DNA of 64,000 bases from Pannonibacter tanglangensis (GTDB taxonomy: Bacteria > Pseudomonadota > Alphaproteobacteria > Rhizobiales > Stappiaceae). A program made the position numbers and the translations under genes. This document shows, piece by piece, positions 1 through 10,340 of this stretch; the first letter of the stretch is position 1; every line of letters begins with the position of its first letter. The notes below the pieces were generated by a model, which had not been told where the DNA came from, ran no database searches, and saw nothing but the letters and a program-made list of their open reading frames with translations. Location: assembly GCF_009915685.1 (NCBI RefSeq), contig NZ_JAABLP010000003.1; one strand, written 5' to 3'.

Positions 1-613
1 GCATCGGGCCGGCCAAGATCGCCAAGCGCGTTGCCGAAATCTGCGAGCTGCCGCTGATGGTGCATGTCGGCGAGCCGCTGCCGATGATCGACGAGGTCTT
101 CGCCATCCTCTCCGAAGGCGACATCGTCACCCACTGCTTCAACGGCAAGCGCACCGGCTCCATCACCGACACGCCGGCGCTGATGCAGATGGCCAAGGAT
201 CTCGCCCGGTCGGGCGTGCGCATGGACGTCGGCCATGGCGCGGCCTCCTACAATTTCGCCGTCGCCCAGCGCGCCATCGGCGAAGGCCTGATCCCCTTCT
301 CCATCTCCACCGACCTGCACCAGAACAACATCGACGGTCCGGTGCATGACCTCGCCACCACCGTCTCCAAGCTGATGATGGCCGGCCTCACCCTCGACCA
401 GTGCATCACCGGCATCACCACCAACCCGCGCTCCGTCATGGGTCTCGGCGAGCCGGGCGTCGGCGACCGGGCCGACTTCACCGTCTTCACCATCGAGGAC
501 GCGGACGAGCCGGTGTCGGACAGCCAGGGCAACCACAGCCGGCTGTCGCAGGTGTTCCAGCCGAAATACGCGGTGCTCGGCTCGACGGTCTACCAGGCGC
601 GGCGGAGGAAGAC

Positions 614-617
<4 letters not shown>
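1..617 (+). CDS. Amidohydrolase/deacetylase family metallohydrolase, C-terminal part
   Basis: The frame is open from base 3, so the gene is cut by the left window edge and only about 204 C-terminal residues are present. Visible signatures are HVGEP, DVGHGA and STDLH, with the last His/Asp pair fitting the metal-binding end of an amidohydrolase barrel. The tail of the barrel (TNPRSVMG, DFTVF) matches the deacetylase/dihydroorotase-like group (COG3964). Characterised members of that group, such as Atu3266, remove acyl groups from N- or O-acetylated acids and are not true dihydroorotases. It overlaps the next gene by GTGA and so heads an ATPase-RidA operon; the substrate is unknown. Confidence 0.88.
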
Positions 618-2627
<2,010 letters not shown>

Positions 2628-2634
<7 letters not shown>

Positions 2635-3107
2635 TATCCCCGATCGAGATTTCCGAACGTCTGGCCAGCACCGGCATCCCCGTCGCGCCGCCGGCTCCGA
2701 TCGGGACCTTCGCCAATGCCCTGCTGGTGGACAACCTGCTCTACGTGTCCGGCCAGGGCCCCGTCGAGATCGACGGCAGCCTGCACACCGGCAAGGTCGG
2801 GCGCGACGTCAGCGTCGAGGAGGCCTATGCCCATGCGCGGCTGGTCGGCATGAACATCCTCTCCGCCGTGCAGGCGGAGCTCGGCGGCTGGGCGCGGTTC
2901 CGCCGCGTGGTCAAGGTTCTGGGCATGGTCAATGCGGTCGACACGTTCTGCGACCATCCGGCCGTGATCAACGGCTGTTCCGACCTCTTCATGGAGGTGT
3001 TCGGGCCGGCGGCTGGCCGCCATGCCCGTTCGTCCTTCGGCGTGGCCTCGCTGCCCCGGCAGATCACCGTGGAAGTCGAGGCCGTGTTCCTGGTTCACCC
3101 GGAATGA
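2628..3107 (+). CDS. RidA/YjgF/YER057c/UK114 family protein
   Basis: A 159-residue protein with the family pattern NLLYVSGQGP near the N-terminus and a C-terminal beta strand ending QITVEVEAVFL. RidA proteins form trimers and speed hydrolysis of reactive enamines/imines released by PLP enzymes. Here the start overlaps the upstream ATPase stop, so it is the last gene of the amidohydrolase-ABC operon. A PLP enzyme of the SelA/DgaE group lies 0.9 kb away, which fits a role in clearing its enamine product. The Arg of many deaminating members was not located with certainty, so it may belong to the group without measured deaminase activity. Confidence 0.9.
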
Positions 3108-3109
3108 GC

Positions 3110-3925
3110 TCAGCGCCGTCCGCCATGTTCGACACCGGCCTGGCGCTCGATCAGGTCTGCGGCATCGCGGACGGCATCACAGATCTCGTCATGCCGCTCG
3201 CTGGCGCGCTGCTCCGGCAGCACCACCGAGATCGTCGCCACGCAGGCGCCCGTCGCGTCGCGGATCGGCGAGGCGATGCAGGCCACCGCATAGTCGGACT
3301 GGCCGATCTGGATCGACAGGCGGTTGCGGAAATCGGTCTCGGCCTGTTCCGTCAGGCGCAGCGGATCGGTCTCGGCCCGCTCGGTCGGGGACGGCCGGCT
3401 GCAGGCGGAAAAGACGGCCAGACGCTCATGCGGCGGCAGATGGCCGACCAGCAGGCGGCCCGACGCGGTCCAGTTCAGCGGCACCCGCGTGCCGACGTCG
3501 GAGGTCACCCGGAAATGGCCGATGCCGTCGGCCATGGCGGCGACGACCATCATGTCCTCGTCCCGCACGCAGACCTGCACCGTCTCGCCCAGCCGGCGCG
3601 CCAGGGTGTGCATCTCCTGCCGGGCGAGGGCCAGCAGGTTGGTGCCCTTCTCGAAGGCGATGCCGTAACGCAGCGTGCGCGGCCCGAGCCAGACCGTGTT
3701 GCCGGCCCGGCGGCTGAGCAGGCCGCGGTCGACCATTTCGGCGACCAGCGTGTAGATGGTCGAGATCGGGGCGCCGACAAGCTTGGCAATCTCGTAGGCC
3801 GTCAGCTCGCGCTCCTCGGCGCAGAGCGTGTCGAGGATCTCGAGCATGCGGTCAATGCCATGGGCGCGCTTGCGCGGGGACTTTGCGTCCTTCTCGGGCG
3901 CCTCGGCAGACGTTTCGGTGGTCAC
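3110..3925 (-). CDS. IclR family transcriptional regulator
   Basis: About 271 residues with an N-terminal winged helix (RMLEILDTLC, LTAYEIAKLVGAP) and a C-terminal IclR effector domain (TVQVCVRDED, AVACIASPIRD). The open frame reaches a TTG at 3931, but the GTG at 3925 has GGAG nine bases upstream and is preferred. It is convergent with the RidA gene (two bases between stops) and divergent from the SelA-like gene. The shared 63-base promoter region holds a palindrome suited to a dimeric regulator. It probably controls the flanking catabolic genes; whether it activates or represses is not visible. Confidence 0.92.
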   Translation of the reverse strand: MTTETSAEAPEKDAKSPRKRAHGIDRMLEILDTLCAEERELTAYEIAKLVGAPISTIYTLVAEMVDRGLLSRRAGNTVWLGPRTLRYGIAFEKGTNLLALARQEMHTLARRLGETVQVCVRDEDMMVVAAMADGIGHFRVTSDVGTRVPLNWTASGRLLVGHLPPHERLAVFSACSRPSPTERAETDPLRLTEQAETDFRNRLSIQIGQSDYAVACIASPIRDATGACVATISVVLPEQRASERHDEICDAVRDAADLIERQAGVEHGGRR

Positions 3926-3946
3926 AGGCAAGAACTCCGCTTAAAC

Positions 3947-3970
3947 TATATTTCACTGTAACGAAACATA
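3947..3970. promoter_or_regulatory. Candidate IclR operator (interrupted palindrome)
   Basis: The sequence has the form TATATTTC-N8-GAAACATA: TTTC pairs with GAAA at equal distance from the centre and TAT pairs with ATA outside one mismatch. It lies in the short AT-rich gap between the divergent IclR and SelA-like genes, so one dimer could control both. IclR proteins often bind such imperfect palindromes. The assignment rests on position and symmetry only. Confidence 0.5.
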
Positions 3971-3988
3971 TTCCAGGATAACAGGATC

Positions 3989-5212
3989 ATGCTGGAAACT
4001 CACGACATGCGCAACTCCGGCTCGGGCCTCGATCTTTCGATTTTGCCCCGGGTGATCAACGTCAACGGCACCATGACCAGCCTCGGCGCGTCGATCATGG
4101 TGCCGGAGGCTATCGCGGCCCTGCAGGAAATTGCACCCCGCTTCGTGCCGATGCACAGGCTTCAGCGCGAGGCGAGCCAGCTCATCGCCGAGCTCACCGG
4201 CGCCGAGGCCGGGTTCGTCACCGCCTCCGCTGCGGCCGGCCTGTCGCTGGCCATTGCCGCCACGATGACCGGCCTCAATCCCGGCCGGGCCGAGCAGCTG
4301 CCGGACACGACCGGCATGAAGAATAGGGTCGCGATCCAGCTTGGCCACATGTGCCATTATGGCGCAGCCGTCGACCAGTCGATCCGTCTGGCCGGTGCGA
4401 TCCCGGTGCCCGTCGGCCAGTCGACGCAGGCCCTCGACCACCAGCTTGAGCATGCGCTGGCCGGCGGCGACGTGGCTGCGGCGCTCTATGTCGTCTCGCA
4501 TCATGTGGTCGAATACGGCCAGATCCCGCTCGACCGGTTCGTGGCCATTGCCCATGCCCATGGCGTGCCGGTGATCGTCGACGGCGCGTCGGAGTATGAC
4601 CTGCGCCGGTTCCTGCAGCTGGGTGCCGACGTTGCGATCTACTCCGGCCACAAGTTCCTGGGCGGCCCCACGTCCGGCATCGTGGCCGGGCGGCGCGATC
4701 TCGTTCGCGCTGCCTACCTGCAGAACATCGGCATCGGTCGCGGCATGAAGGTCGGCAAGGAGAGCATCTGGGGCGTCATGGCCGCGCTCAACGCCTGGAA
4801 GACCCGGGATCATGACGGCATCCGGGCGCGCGAGCAGGCTGCCCTTGACCTCTGGCAAAATGCCGTCGCACCATTCCCGGGTGTCACCGCACGCCGCAAT
4901 CCGGATCCGACCGGCAACCCGCTCGACCGTCTGCGGCTCGACATCGACGCCCGCGTGCTGGGCGCGAGTGCGCTGGCAATCGTCAGGGCGATGGCCACGC
5001 TCGAGATCCCGGTGATCCTGCGCGATCACGAGGTCGAACTCGGCTGGATCCAGCTCGACCCCTGCAACCTGCATCCGGGTGATGCCGAGATCGTTGCCGA
5101 GAGCCTTGTCGCCGTGCTGACGCGGGCCCGTGCCGGTGCCCTGCCCGAGCCGGATGTCACCGCCCATCGCAACGGCGGCATCCTCGCCTACCTCAACCCG
5201 GACCTGTTCTGA
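3989..5212 (+). CDS. SelA/DgaE-like PLP-dependent enzyme (fold type I)
   Basis: A 407-residue relative of selenocysteine synthase and D-glucosaminate-6-phosphate ammonia-lyase. The PLP lysine is in SGHKFLGGP and the cofactor-binding Asp in PVIVDGASE; the N-terminal INVNGTMTSLG segment is typical of the group. Such genes commonly sit beside the COG3964 amidohydrolases, as here, which suggests the deacylated product is the substrate of an elimination or transamination. True selenium transfer is unlikely because no selB or tRNA-Sec is nearby. It is transcribed away from the IclR gene and followed by a terminator-like structure. Confidence 0.82.
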   Translation: MLETHDMRNSGSGLDLSILPRVINVNGTMTSLGASIMVPEAIAALQEIAPRFVPMHRLQREASQLIAELTGAEAGFVTASAAAGLSLAIAATMTGLNPGRAEQLPDTTGMKNRVAIQLGHMCHYGAAVDQSIRLAGAIPVPVGQSTQALDHQLEHALAGGDVAAALYVVSHHVVEYGQIPLDRFVAIAHAHGVPVIVDGASEYDLRRFLQLGADVAIYSGHKFLGGPTSGIVAGRRDLVRAAYLQNIGIGRGMKVGKESIWGVMAALNAWKTRDHDGIRAREQAALDLWQNAVAPFPGVTARRNPDPTGNPLDRLRLDIDARVLGASALAIVRAMATLEIPVILRDHEVELGWIQLDPCNLHPGDAEIVAESLVAVLTRARAGALPEPDVTAHRNGGILAYLNPDLF

Positions 5213-5273
5213 GCCGGTTCAGTTCGGTCCGGTCCGGGTCCCGACCGGTCCCGGCGCCGTCAAGGTCAAGCCT

Positions 5274-5352
5274 GCGCCACCAGTCCTTCCCTCCCCCGCA
5301 GCCATCCCGCTGCGGTCCGGGAGCAGGCAAAGGGCTGGTGGCGCTGCTTTTT
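5274..5352 (+). terminator. Candidate branched rho-independent terminator
   Basis: GCGCCACCAG (5274-5283) pairs perfectly with CTGGTGGCGC (5335-5344) and is followed by TGCTTTTT. An inner hairpin CCGCAGC/GCTGCGG lies in the loop. It sits between the convergent SelA-like and nitroreductase genes, and the T-run touches the nitroreductase stop codon. The orientation of the T-run favours ending the SelA-like transcript. Confidence 0.5.
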
Positions 5353-6044
5353 CACTCCGCGACGGTGAGGATCTCCTCCAGCGGCTTCTTCAGCTTGGCG
5401 ACCGCCGGCACCTTGGCATCCTCGGCCGGGTGCCCGACGGCAATGATCATGATCGGCTTTTCCGACTCGGGCCGGCCCAGCATCCCGTTCAGGAATTTCA
5501 TCGGGTTGGGCGTATGCGTCAGGGCCACCAGCCCCGCCGTGTGCAGCGCCGTCAGCAGCACGCCGCAGGCAATGCCGACGCTTTCCGGCACATAATAGTT
5601 CTTGAAGCGCGTGCCGTCGTCGAACTGGCCCCAGCGCTGTGCGAACACCACGATCAGCCAGGGGGCGATGTCGAGATGCGGCTTGTCGGCGGTCGTGCCG
5701 ATCGGCTCCAGCGCCTGAAGCCATTCGTCTCCCGCGCCACCGGCATAGAAGGCCTTCTCCTCCTCCTCGGCAGCCAGCCGGATCTGGTGCTTGAAGTCCG
5801 GGTTGGCGATGGCGACGAAGTGCCAGGGCTGATGATTGGCTCCCGACGGCGCGGTGCCGGCGGCGCGGATGCAGTCCTCGATGACGCGGCGCGGCACCGG
5901 ACGCGCGGAGAAGTCGCGCACCGTGTGGCGCTTGCGCACATGCTCGTAGAAGCCGCGCGCGGCCGTCTCCATCTCGGCATCGGACAGCGTCATCCGGTCG
6001 GGCAGGTCCAGCGCTTCGTACTTGATCTTGGCCTTGGCAAACAT
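5352..6044 (-). CDS. Nitroreductase family FMN-dependent oxidoreductase
   Basis: A 230-residue flavoprotein with the N-terminal pattern RHTVRDFSARPVP, the phosphate-binding stretch APSGANHQPWHF and the C-terminal IIAVGHP. This is the BluB/iodotyrosine-deiodinase-like branch of the nitroreductases. The ATG at 6044 is preceded by GGAGG with ideal spacing, so an upstream in-frame ATG at 6083 is rejected. BluB-specific function (dimethylbenzimidazole synthesis) is not supported by any cobalamin gene nearby. It is transcribed away from the SDR gene at 6268. Confidence 0.88.
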   Translation of the reverse strand: MFAKAKIKYEALDLPDRMTLSDAEMETAARGFYEHVRKRHTVRDFSARPVPRRVIEDCIRAAGTAPSGANHQPWHFVAIANPDFKHQIRLAAEEEEKAFYAGGAGDEWLQALEPIGTTADKPHLDIAPWLIVVFAQRWGQFDDGTRFKNYYVPESVGIACGVLLTALHTAGLVALTHTPNPMKFLNGMLGRPESEKPIMIIAVGHPAEDAKVPAVAKLKKPLEEILTVAE

Positions 6045-6267
6045 GCGATCCTCCATCGCGGCAGGGGGTACGTCAGGCCTCATGGCTGCACCAGTTCACA
6101 GTGATAATCAATCCCCGCCCCGTTGCAGCCCTCTGGCAGGTCACGCCGGGCCCGGTCGCAGGCGGCTCTTTGCCGGCCCCTGCCGCGTTCCGCGCGGCCG
6201 CGCTGAACCGGACTGCCGGCGGCTGCGTAGAACAAACAGGATCAGACACTTGGCCAGGAACCTCCGC

Positions 6268-7014
6268 ATGCCTCTCGACCTGTCCGGCAGCAGCCCGGCC
6301 CTCGCTTCCTTTCCGGGCGGTGGACTTGCCGTCATCATCGGCGCCAGCGGGGCCATTGGCGCCGAGATCGCGCGGCAGGCGGACGCCAGCGGGCGCTTTG
6401 CCCGGGTGCTGCGGCTGGCGCGCCGGCCCGGAGCCGGTGACCTCGTGCTCGACCTGACCGACGAGGCCACCATTGCCGCTGCGGCTGCCGCGATCGGCGC
6501 CACCGGTCTGCCGCTGCGCTTCGCCTTCGATGCCACCGGCATGCTGCATGACGGGGCCATCCAGCCGGAGAAATCGTGGCGTCAGCTCGACGCGCTCGCC
6601 ATGGCCCGGTCCTTTGCGATCAATGCCATTGGCCCGGCCCTGCTCATGAAACACCTGCTGCCGCTGCTCGCCGGCGACGGCAAGGCGGTCTTTGCCACGC
6701 TTTCGGCCCGGGTCGGCAGCATCGGCGACAACGAGCTGGGCGGCTGGTACAGCTACCGCGCCGCCAAGGCGGCCCTGAACCAGCTCGTGCGCTCGGCCGC
6801 CATCGAGCTGGCCCGCAAGCGTCCGGCAGCCGCCTGCGTCGTGCTGCATCCGGGCACGGTCGCAAGCCGCCTGTCGGACCCCTTCGCCAAGGCCGGCCTG
6901 ACCGTGCGCCCGCCCGAGGAGGCCGCGGCCCGCCTGCTGACGGTCGTCGACGCGCTGGAAGGCCGTCACACCGGCAGTTTCCATGATGCCGAGGGAAAGG
7001 AGATCGTCTGGTGA
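6268..7014 (+). CDS. Short-chain dehydrogenase/reductase (C-factor-like)
   Basis: 248 residues. The nucleotide-binding motif is the atypical IIGASGAIGAEIA rather than TGxxxGxG, and the active site keeps Tyr and Lys in YSYRAAKAALN, with Ser in TLSARVGS. This spacing matches the CsgA/C-factor-like SDRs that act on small carbonyl compounds with NAD(P)H. The start at 6268 fits the family N-terminus; the frame extends upstream without similarity. Its stop overlaps the next gene (GTGA), so SDR, DUF393 and DUF3429 genes form one operon. Confidence 0.88.
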   Translation: MPLDLSGSSPALASFPGGGLAVIIGASGAIGAEIARQADASGRFARVLRLARRPGAGDLVLDLTDEATIAAAAAAIGATGLPLRFAFDATGMLHDGAIQPEKSWRQLDALAMARSFAINAIGPALLMKHLLPLLAGDGKAVFATLSARVGSIGDNELGGWYSYRAAKAALNQLVRSAAIELARKRPAAACVVLHPGTVASRLSDPFAKAGLTVRPPEEAAARLLTVVDALEGRHTGSFHDAEGKEIVW

Positions 7015-7622
7015 GCCAGGAGCCGACATCCGCATCCGTGCCCCCCTCCCCACCCGTAGCCGTGCCTGCGCCGGCGGACACCGCCGCACGCGGACCGGCC
7101 CTGACCGTCTATTTCGACGGTGCCTGTCCGCTCTGCTCGCGCGAGATCGCCTGGTATCGCAGCTGTCGCGGTGCCGACACCGTCGCCTGGGTAAATGTGG
7201 CCGAGACGCCGCGCATGCCGCCGGATCTCGACCGCGAGACCGCGCTGGCGCGGTTTCACGTCCGCCTTGCGGATGGCACCCTCGTGTCCGGGGCTGCCGG
7301 TTTTGCCGCGCTCTGGCGCCGCCTGCCGGCCTTCCGGCTGCTCGGATGGATCGTCAGCTTCAGGCCGGTGACGGCGCTGGCCGAGCGCGCCTATCTCCTG
7401 TTCCTGCCGCTGCGGGCCAGGATGCTGGCGCGGCTGCGGGGCCCCGTGACCGGCGGCTCCCGAACCGACGGGGACCTGAGTGAGGGCTCCGGCGACACCG
7501 GCGACGACTGCGGCTGCGTGCCGCCGCTGGCGCGCGGCGCCGGCGAGACCATGTCCCGGCGCCGGTCGCGCCTGCCCTCGGGGCGTGCGGCGCGTGGCCA
7601 GACGCCGGAGGCCCTGTCATGA
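7011..7622 (+). CDS. DUF393 (DCC family) thiol-disulfide oxidoreductase-like protein
   Basis: 203 residues. After a proline-rich N-terminal tail of about 30 residues comes LTVYFDGACPLCSREI, the DxxCPxC motif that names the family, and then the conserved AGFAALWR and RLLGWI segments. The CPLC pair is thioredoxin-like, but catalysis has not been shown for the family as far as I know. The C-terminal 55 residues are low-complexity and Arg-rich with an extra CGC. The GTG start overlaps the SDR stop, and the stop overlaps the DUF3429 start (ATGA). Confidence 0.85.
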   Translation: MSQEPTSASVPPSPPVAVPAPADTAARGPALTVYFDGACPLCSREIAWYRSCRGADTVAWVNVAETPRMPPDLDRETALARFHVRLADGTLVSGAAGFAALWRRLPAFRLLGWIVSFRPVTALAERAYLLFLPLRARMLARLRGPVTGGSRTDGDLSEGSGDTGDDCGCVPPLARGAGETMSRRRSRLPSGRAARGQTPEALS

Positions 7623-8122
7623 GCCTGTCCACCGCGCCGCAGCGCCCCGCTGACGCCGCCCCGGCGGCGGTTCCCGTCCCCGCCGTCTGGCTCGGCGCCA
7701 CCGGCGTCATTCCCTTTGCCGCGCCGACGCTGCTGCTCCTGGTCGCGCCCGGTCTGGTGCCGGCACCGCTGGCTCCGCTGCTGCCGCTGGCGCTTGCCGC
7801 CTATGGCGCGGTCATCCTGTCGTTCCTCGGGGGCGTGCACTGGGGCCTCGGCCTCAGCGCCAGCATGGCCGGCCGGACGGATCCGGGCCTGGCCCGGCGG
7901 CTGGTCATCAGCGTCATTCCCTCGCTGGTCGGCTGGGTCGCCCTTCTCCTGCCGGCGGCGACCGGGCTCCTCCTGCTGGCGCTCGCCTTTCCGCTGATGC
8001 TGGCGGTCGATCTGAAGGCCGCGCGCGAGGGGGCGGTGCCTGCCTGGTATCCGCGCCTGCGCATTCCGCTGACGGCCTGCGTCACCGCGCTGCTGCTCGC
8101 CGGCGCGCTGATCCAGGGCTGA
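7619..8122 (+). CDS. DUF3429 family membrane protein
   Basis: 167 residues, mostly hydrophobic, with about four to five predicted membrane helices. The central FLGGVHWG motif is the family signature. It overlaps the DUF393 gene and is probably translated with it. The function is unknown; co-transcription with a DCC-motif protein suggests the two cooperate at the inner membrane. No signal peptide or catalytic motif is visible. Confidence 0.85.
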   Translation: MSLSTAPQRPADAAPAAVPVPAVWLGATGVIPFAAPTLLLLVAPGLVPAPLAPLLPLALAAYGAVILSFLGGVHWGLGLSASMAGRTDPGLARRLVISVIPSLVGWVALLLPAATGLLLLALAFPLMLAVDLKAAREGAVPAWYPRLRIPLTACVTALLLAGALIQG

Positions 8123-8257
8123 TTTCAGATATAGCAACCGGGCCGCGGCGAAGCCGGCCCAGTTCATCGCCAGTCAATTGGCGGTTCCCGGGTGGGCGAG
8201 ACAGAACCCGGCACCTCGGAGATGCTTCCCGACATCGGATCGGGAGGACATCGTCAG

Positions 8258-9046
8258 ATGCGTTTTTCAGGCAAGACCGCACTCATCACCGGGGGCGGCA
8301 CGGGTATCGGCGCAGCCGTGGCGCGCCGCATCGCGTCGGAAGGCGGCCAGGTCGTTCTGGTCGGCCGCCGCAAGGAACCGCTGATGGCGGTGGCGGAGGA
8401 AACCGGCGCGCTGGTGATTGCCGCCGACGCCGCCGATGGCGCGGCCATGGCCATGGCGGTTGAGGCCACGCTCGAGGCCCATGGCAGCCTCGACCTGCTC
8501 ATCGCCAACGCCGGCGGCCATGGCGTTGGCCCCACCGTCACCATGAGTGACGAGACCTGGGCGCTGGCCACCCGCTCCAATCTCGACACCGCGTTTGTGA
8601 GTGCCCGGGCCTGCTTGCCCGCGCTGATCCGCGCCCGGGGCGCGATCGTTGTCGTCTCGTCGATCGCCGGGCTGTTCTCGGGCCCCGACGCCATCGGCTA
8701 CGTCACCATGAAGCATGGCTGCATCGGCCTCGCCAAGTCGCTGGCGCGGGACTACGGCCGCAAGGGCGTGCGCACCAACACGGTGTGCCCCGGCTGGGTG
8801 CGCACCGCCATGGCGGACGAACAGATGCAGGTGCTCATCGACCGCAAGGGCCTCAGCGGCGCCGACGCGGCCTATGCCCTCGTCACCCGCGATGTGCCCA
8901 TCAACCGCCCCGCCACGCCGGAGGAAGTCTCCAACGTGGTCTGTTTCCTCGCCAGCCCCGAAGCGGCGATGGTCAATGGCGCAATCGTCACCGTGGACGG
9001 CGGGGCGTCCACCGTGGATCTGCCGACGCTGGCCTTTGTCAGCTGA
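8258..9046 (+). CDS. SDR family oxidoreductase (FabG-like)
   Basis: 262 residues with a classical SDR layout: TGGGTGIG cofactor motif near residue 11, NAG(G) motif, Ser in VVVSSIAG, YVTMK catalytic Tyr/Lys and the C-terminal VTVDGG. The ATG at 8258 has GGGAGG about ten bases upstream. The MoaF-like gene follows after 19 bases and the SnoaL-like gene after another 21, forming a three-gene operon. It probably oxidises or reduces a hydroxyl/keto group on the substrate of that operon; the substrate cannot be read from sequence. Confidence 0.92.
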   Translation: MRFSGKTALITGGGTGIGAAVARRIASEGGQVVLVGRRKEPLMAVAEETGALVIAADAADGAAMAMAVEATLEAHGSLDLLIANAGGHGVGPTVTMSDETWALATRSNLDTAFVSARACLPALIRARGAIVVVSSIAGLFSGPDAIGYVTMKHGCIGLAKSLARDYGRKGVRTNTVCPGWVRTAMADEQMQVLIDRKGLSGADAAYALVTRDVPINRPATPEEVSNVVCFLASPEAAMVNGAIVTVDGGASTVDLPTLAFVS

Positions 9047-9065
9047 ACCCGTAGCGGAGGATCAC

Positions 9066-9857
9066 ATGACTGCACAGCAGACCCCGAAGGACTGGAAGAC
9101 CTACGACCAGTTCGCCTTCGGCATCGACACCAACCGCCTGCCCGCCAGCCAGGCCCTCAAGGGCAAGTCCTTTGCCGTCGCCTTTGACGATGGCCGCCGG
9201 CTTGATCTTGCCTTCACCGACGGCGACACGCTCGCCTGGCGCGAGGGCAGCCTGGCCGGCGCCGAGGCCGCCGACGTGGTGCAGGTGGCCGAGGACACCT
9301 TTTTCGTCGACATCGCCTTCGCCGCCCTGCCGACCGAAGCCGAGACGCTGATCCTCAACCTGGTCTCCCGCCGGGTCCTGTCGGTGCGCTCGGTCGTGCG
9401 CAAGCCGGAGGAGAGCGTCGGCGAACCGCAGGTGGCGCAGGTCTTCCGCGTCGGCGTCATCGACGACGGCCAGCCGGCCACCGGCCCCGTGCCGGCCGAA
9501 ACGCGCGACCTCATCGGCCTGCGCGCCCATTTCACCTACAGCCCCAACCACGTCTACGAGCACACCTACCTGTCGTCGCAGCGCTACTGCTGGCAATGCC
9601 TCAAGGGCGTGCAGCGCGGCCATGGCGATGTGGACCTGACCACCACCTTCAAGTTCGCCGAGGACCAGTACGTCTTCACCTTCCGCGAGTTCAAGATCCC
9701 GGTCGCCTCGGTGTTCTTCTACAACTTCGCCACCCTGCGCTCGACCGGCAAGTTCCTCGGCATCACCGGCGACGGCAAGCTCGCCAACAACAAGGCCGGC
9801 GCGCACATTTCCAAGGCCTCCATGACCCTCTACCGCCCGGGCGAAGCCCCGGTCTGA
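9066..9857 (+). CDS. MoaF-like protein
   Basis: 263 residues from an ATG with GGAGG just upstream. It resembles MoaF in overall layout: an N-terminal ligand-domain-like half (GKSFAVAFDDG, LAWREG) and a C-terminal half with YEHTYLSSQRYCWQCLKG and GDVDLTTTFKF. MoaF was found in the Klebsiella monoamine-inducible moa operon; its link to molybdenum cofactor is by name only and no moa/mog gene is here. Paired with an SDR and a SnoaL-like protein next to an aromatic dioxygenase, it is more likely part of aromatic compound catabolism. Confidence 0.8.
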   Translation: MTAQQTPKDWKTYDQFAFGIDTNRLPASQALKGKSFAVAFDDGRRLDLAFTDGDTLAWREGSLAGAEAADVVQVAEDTFFVDIAFAALPTEAETLILNLVSRRVLSVRSVVRKPEESVGEPQVAQVFRVGVIDDGQPATGPVPAETRDLIGLRAHFTYSPNHVYEHTYLSSQRYCWQCLKGVQRGHGDVDLTTTFKFAEDQYVFTFREFKIPVASVFFYNFATLRSTGKFLGITGDGKLANNKAGAHISKASMTLYRPGEAPV

Positions 9858-9878
9858 GCGAACCCGCGAGAAATCCCC

Positions 9879-10268
9879 ATGCGCACACCCTATCAGATCA
9901 TCAAGGACCACTACGCGGCCTCCGACCGCGGCGACCTGGACGGCATGCTGGCCGATCTCGCGCCGGATGCCGCCTGGACCGAGATGGACGGCTTCCCCTG
10001 CCGCGGCACCCATGTGGGCCGCGAGGCGATCGTCCGCGAGGTCTTCCAGCGGCTCGGTGCCGAGTTCGACGGCTACACCTTCCGCCTCGAGCGCCTGCTC
10101 GATGCCGGGTCGTCCGTCGTCGGCATCGGCGACTACAGCGGCACGTTCAGGGCCACCGGCAAGTCCTTCCACGCCCGCGTCACCCATGTCTGGGATGTCC
10201 GGGACGGCAAGATCGTCCGCTTTGAACAGTTCACCGACACCTTGCGTGTCGCCGACTGCATGCGCTGA
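9879..10268 (+). CDS. SnoaL-like/NTF2-like small protein
   Basis: 129 residues with the SnoaL pattern: IKDHYAASDRGDLDGMLADLAPDAAWTE at the start (helix then strand), a conserved Arg/Glu core and the end VTHVWDVRDGKIVRFEQFTDT. These cone-shaped proteins act as isomerases, hydratases, dehydratases or binding proteins for small ring compounds. It is the last gene of the SDR-MoaF operon and is followed by a strong terminator. Confidence 0.85.
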   Translation: MRTPYQIIKDHYAASDRGDLDGMLADLAPDAAWTEMDGFPCRGTHVGREAIVREVFQRLGAEFDGYTFRLERLLDAGSSVVGIGDYSGTFRATGKSFHARVTHVWDVRDGKIVRFEQFTDTLRVADCMR

Positions 10269-10290
10269 CCGCGTCTGCCCGAAGCGACGG

Positions 10291-10323
10291 AAGGCCGGAG
10301 CGCCCACCGCTCCGGCCTTTTTC
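10291..10323 (+). terminator. Rho-independent terminator after the SDR-MoaF-SnoaL operon
   Basis: A perfect 12-bp stem, AAGGCCGGAGCG with CGCTCCGGCCTT, has a five-base loop and is followed directly by T residues. It lies 22 bases after the SnoaL-like stop and before the convergent hpaD stop. Confidence 0.9.
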
Positions 10324-10340
10324 CTGTCAGGCGCGGCCCC

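Noticed and set aside
3989..5212. Selenocysteine synthase (SelA)
   Set aside because: Only fold-level resemblance; no selB, selD or tRNA-Sec nearby, and the neighbourhood is catabolic.
9066..9857. Molybdenum cofactor biosynthesis role for the MoaF-like gene
   Set aside because: The name comes from family labelling; no cofactor-synthesis or molybdoenzyme gene is nearby and the context is aromatic catabolism.
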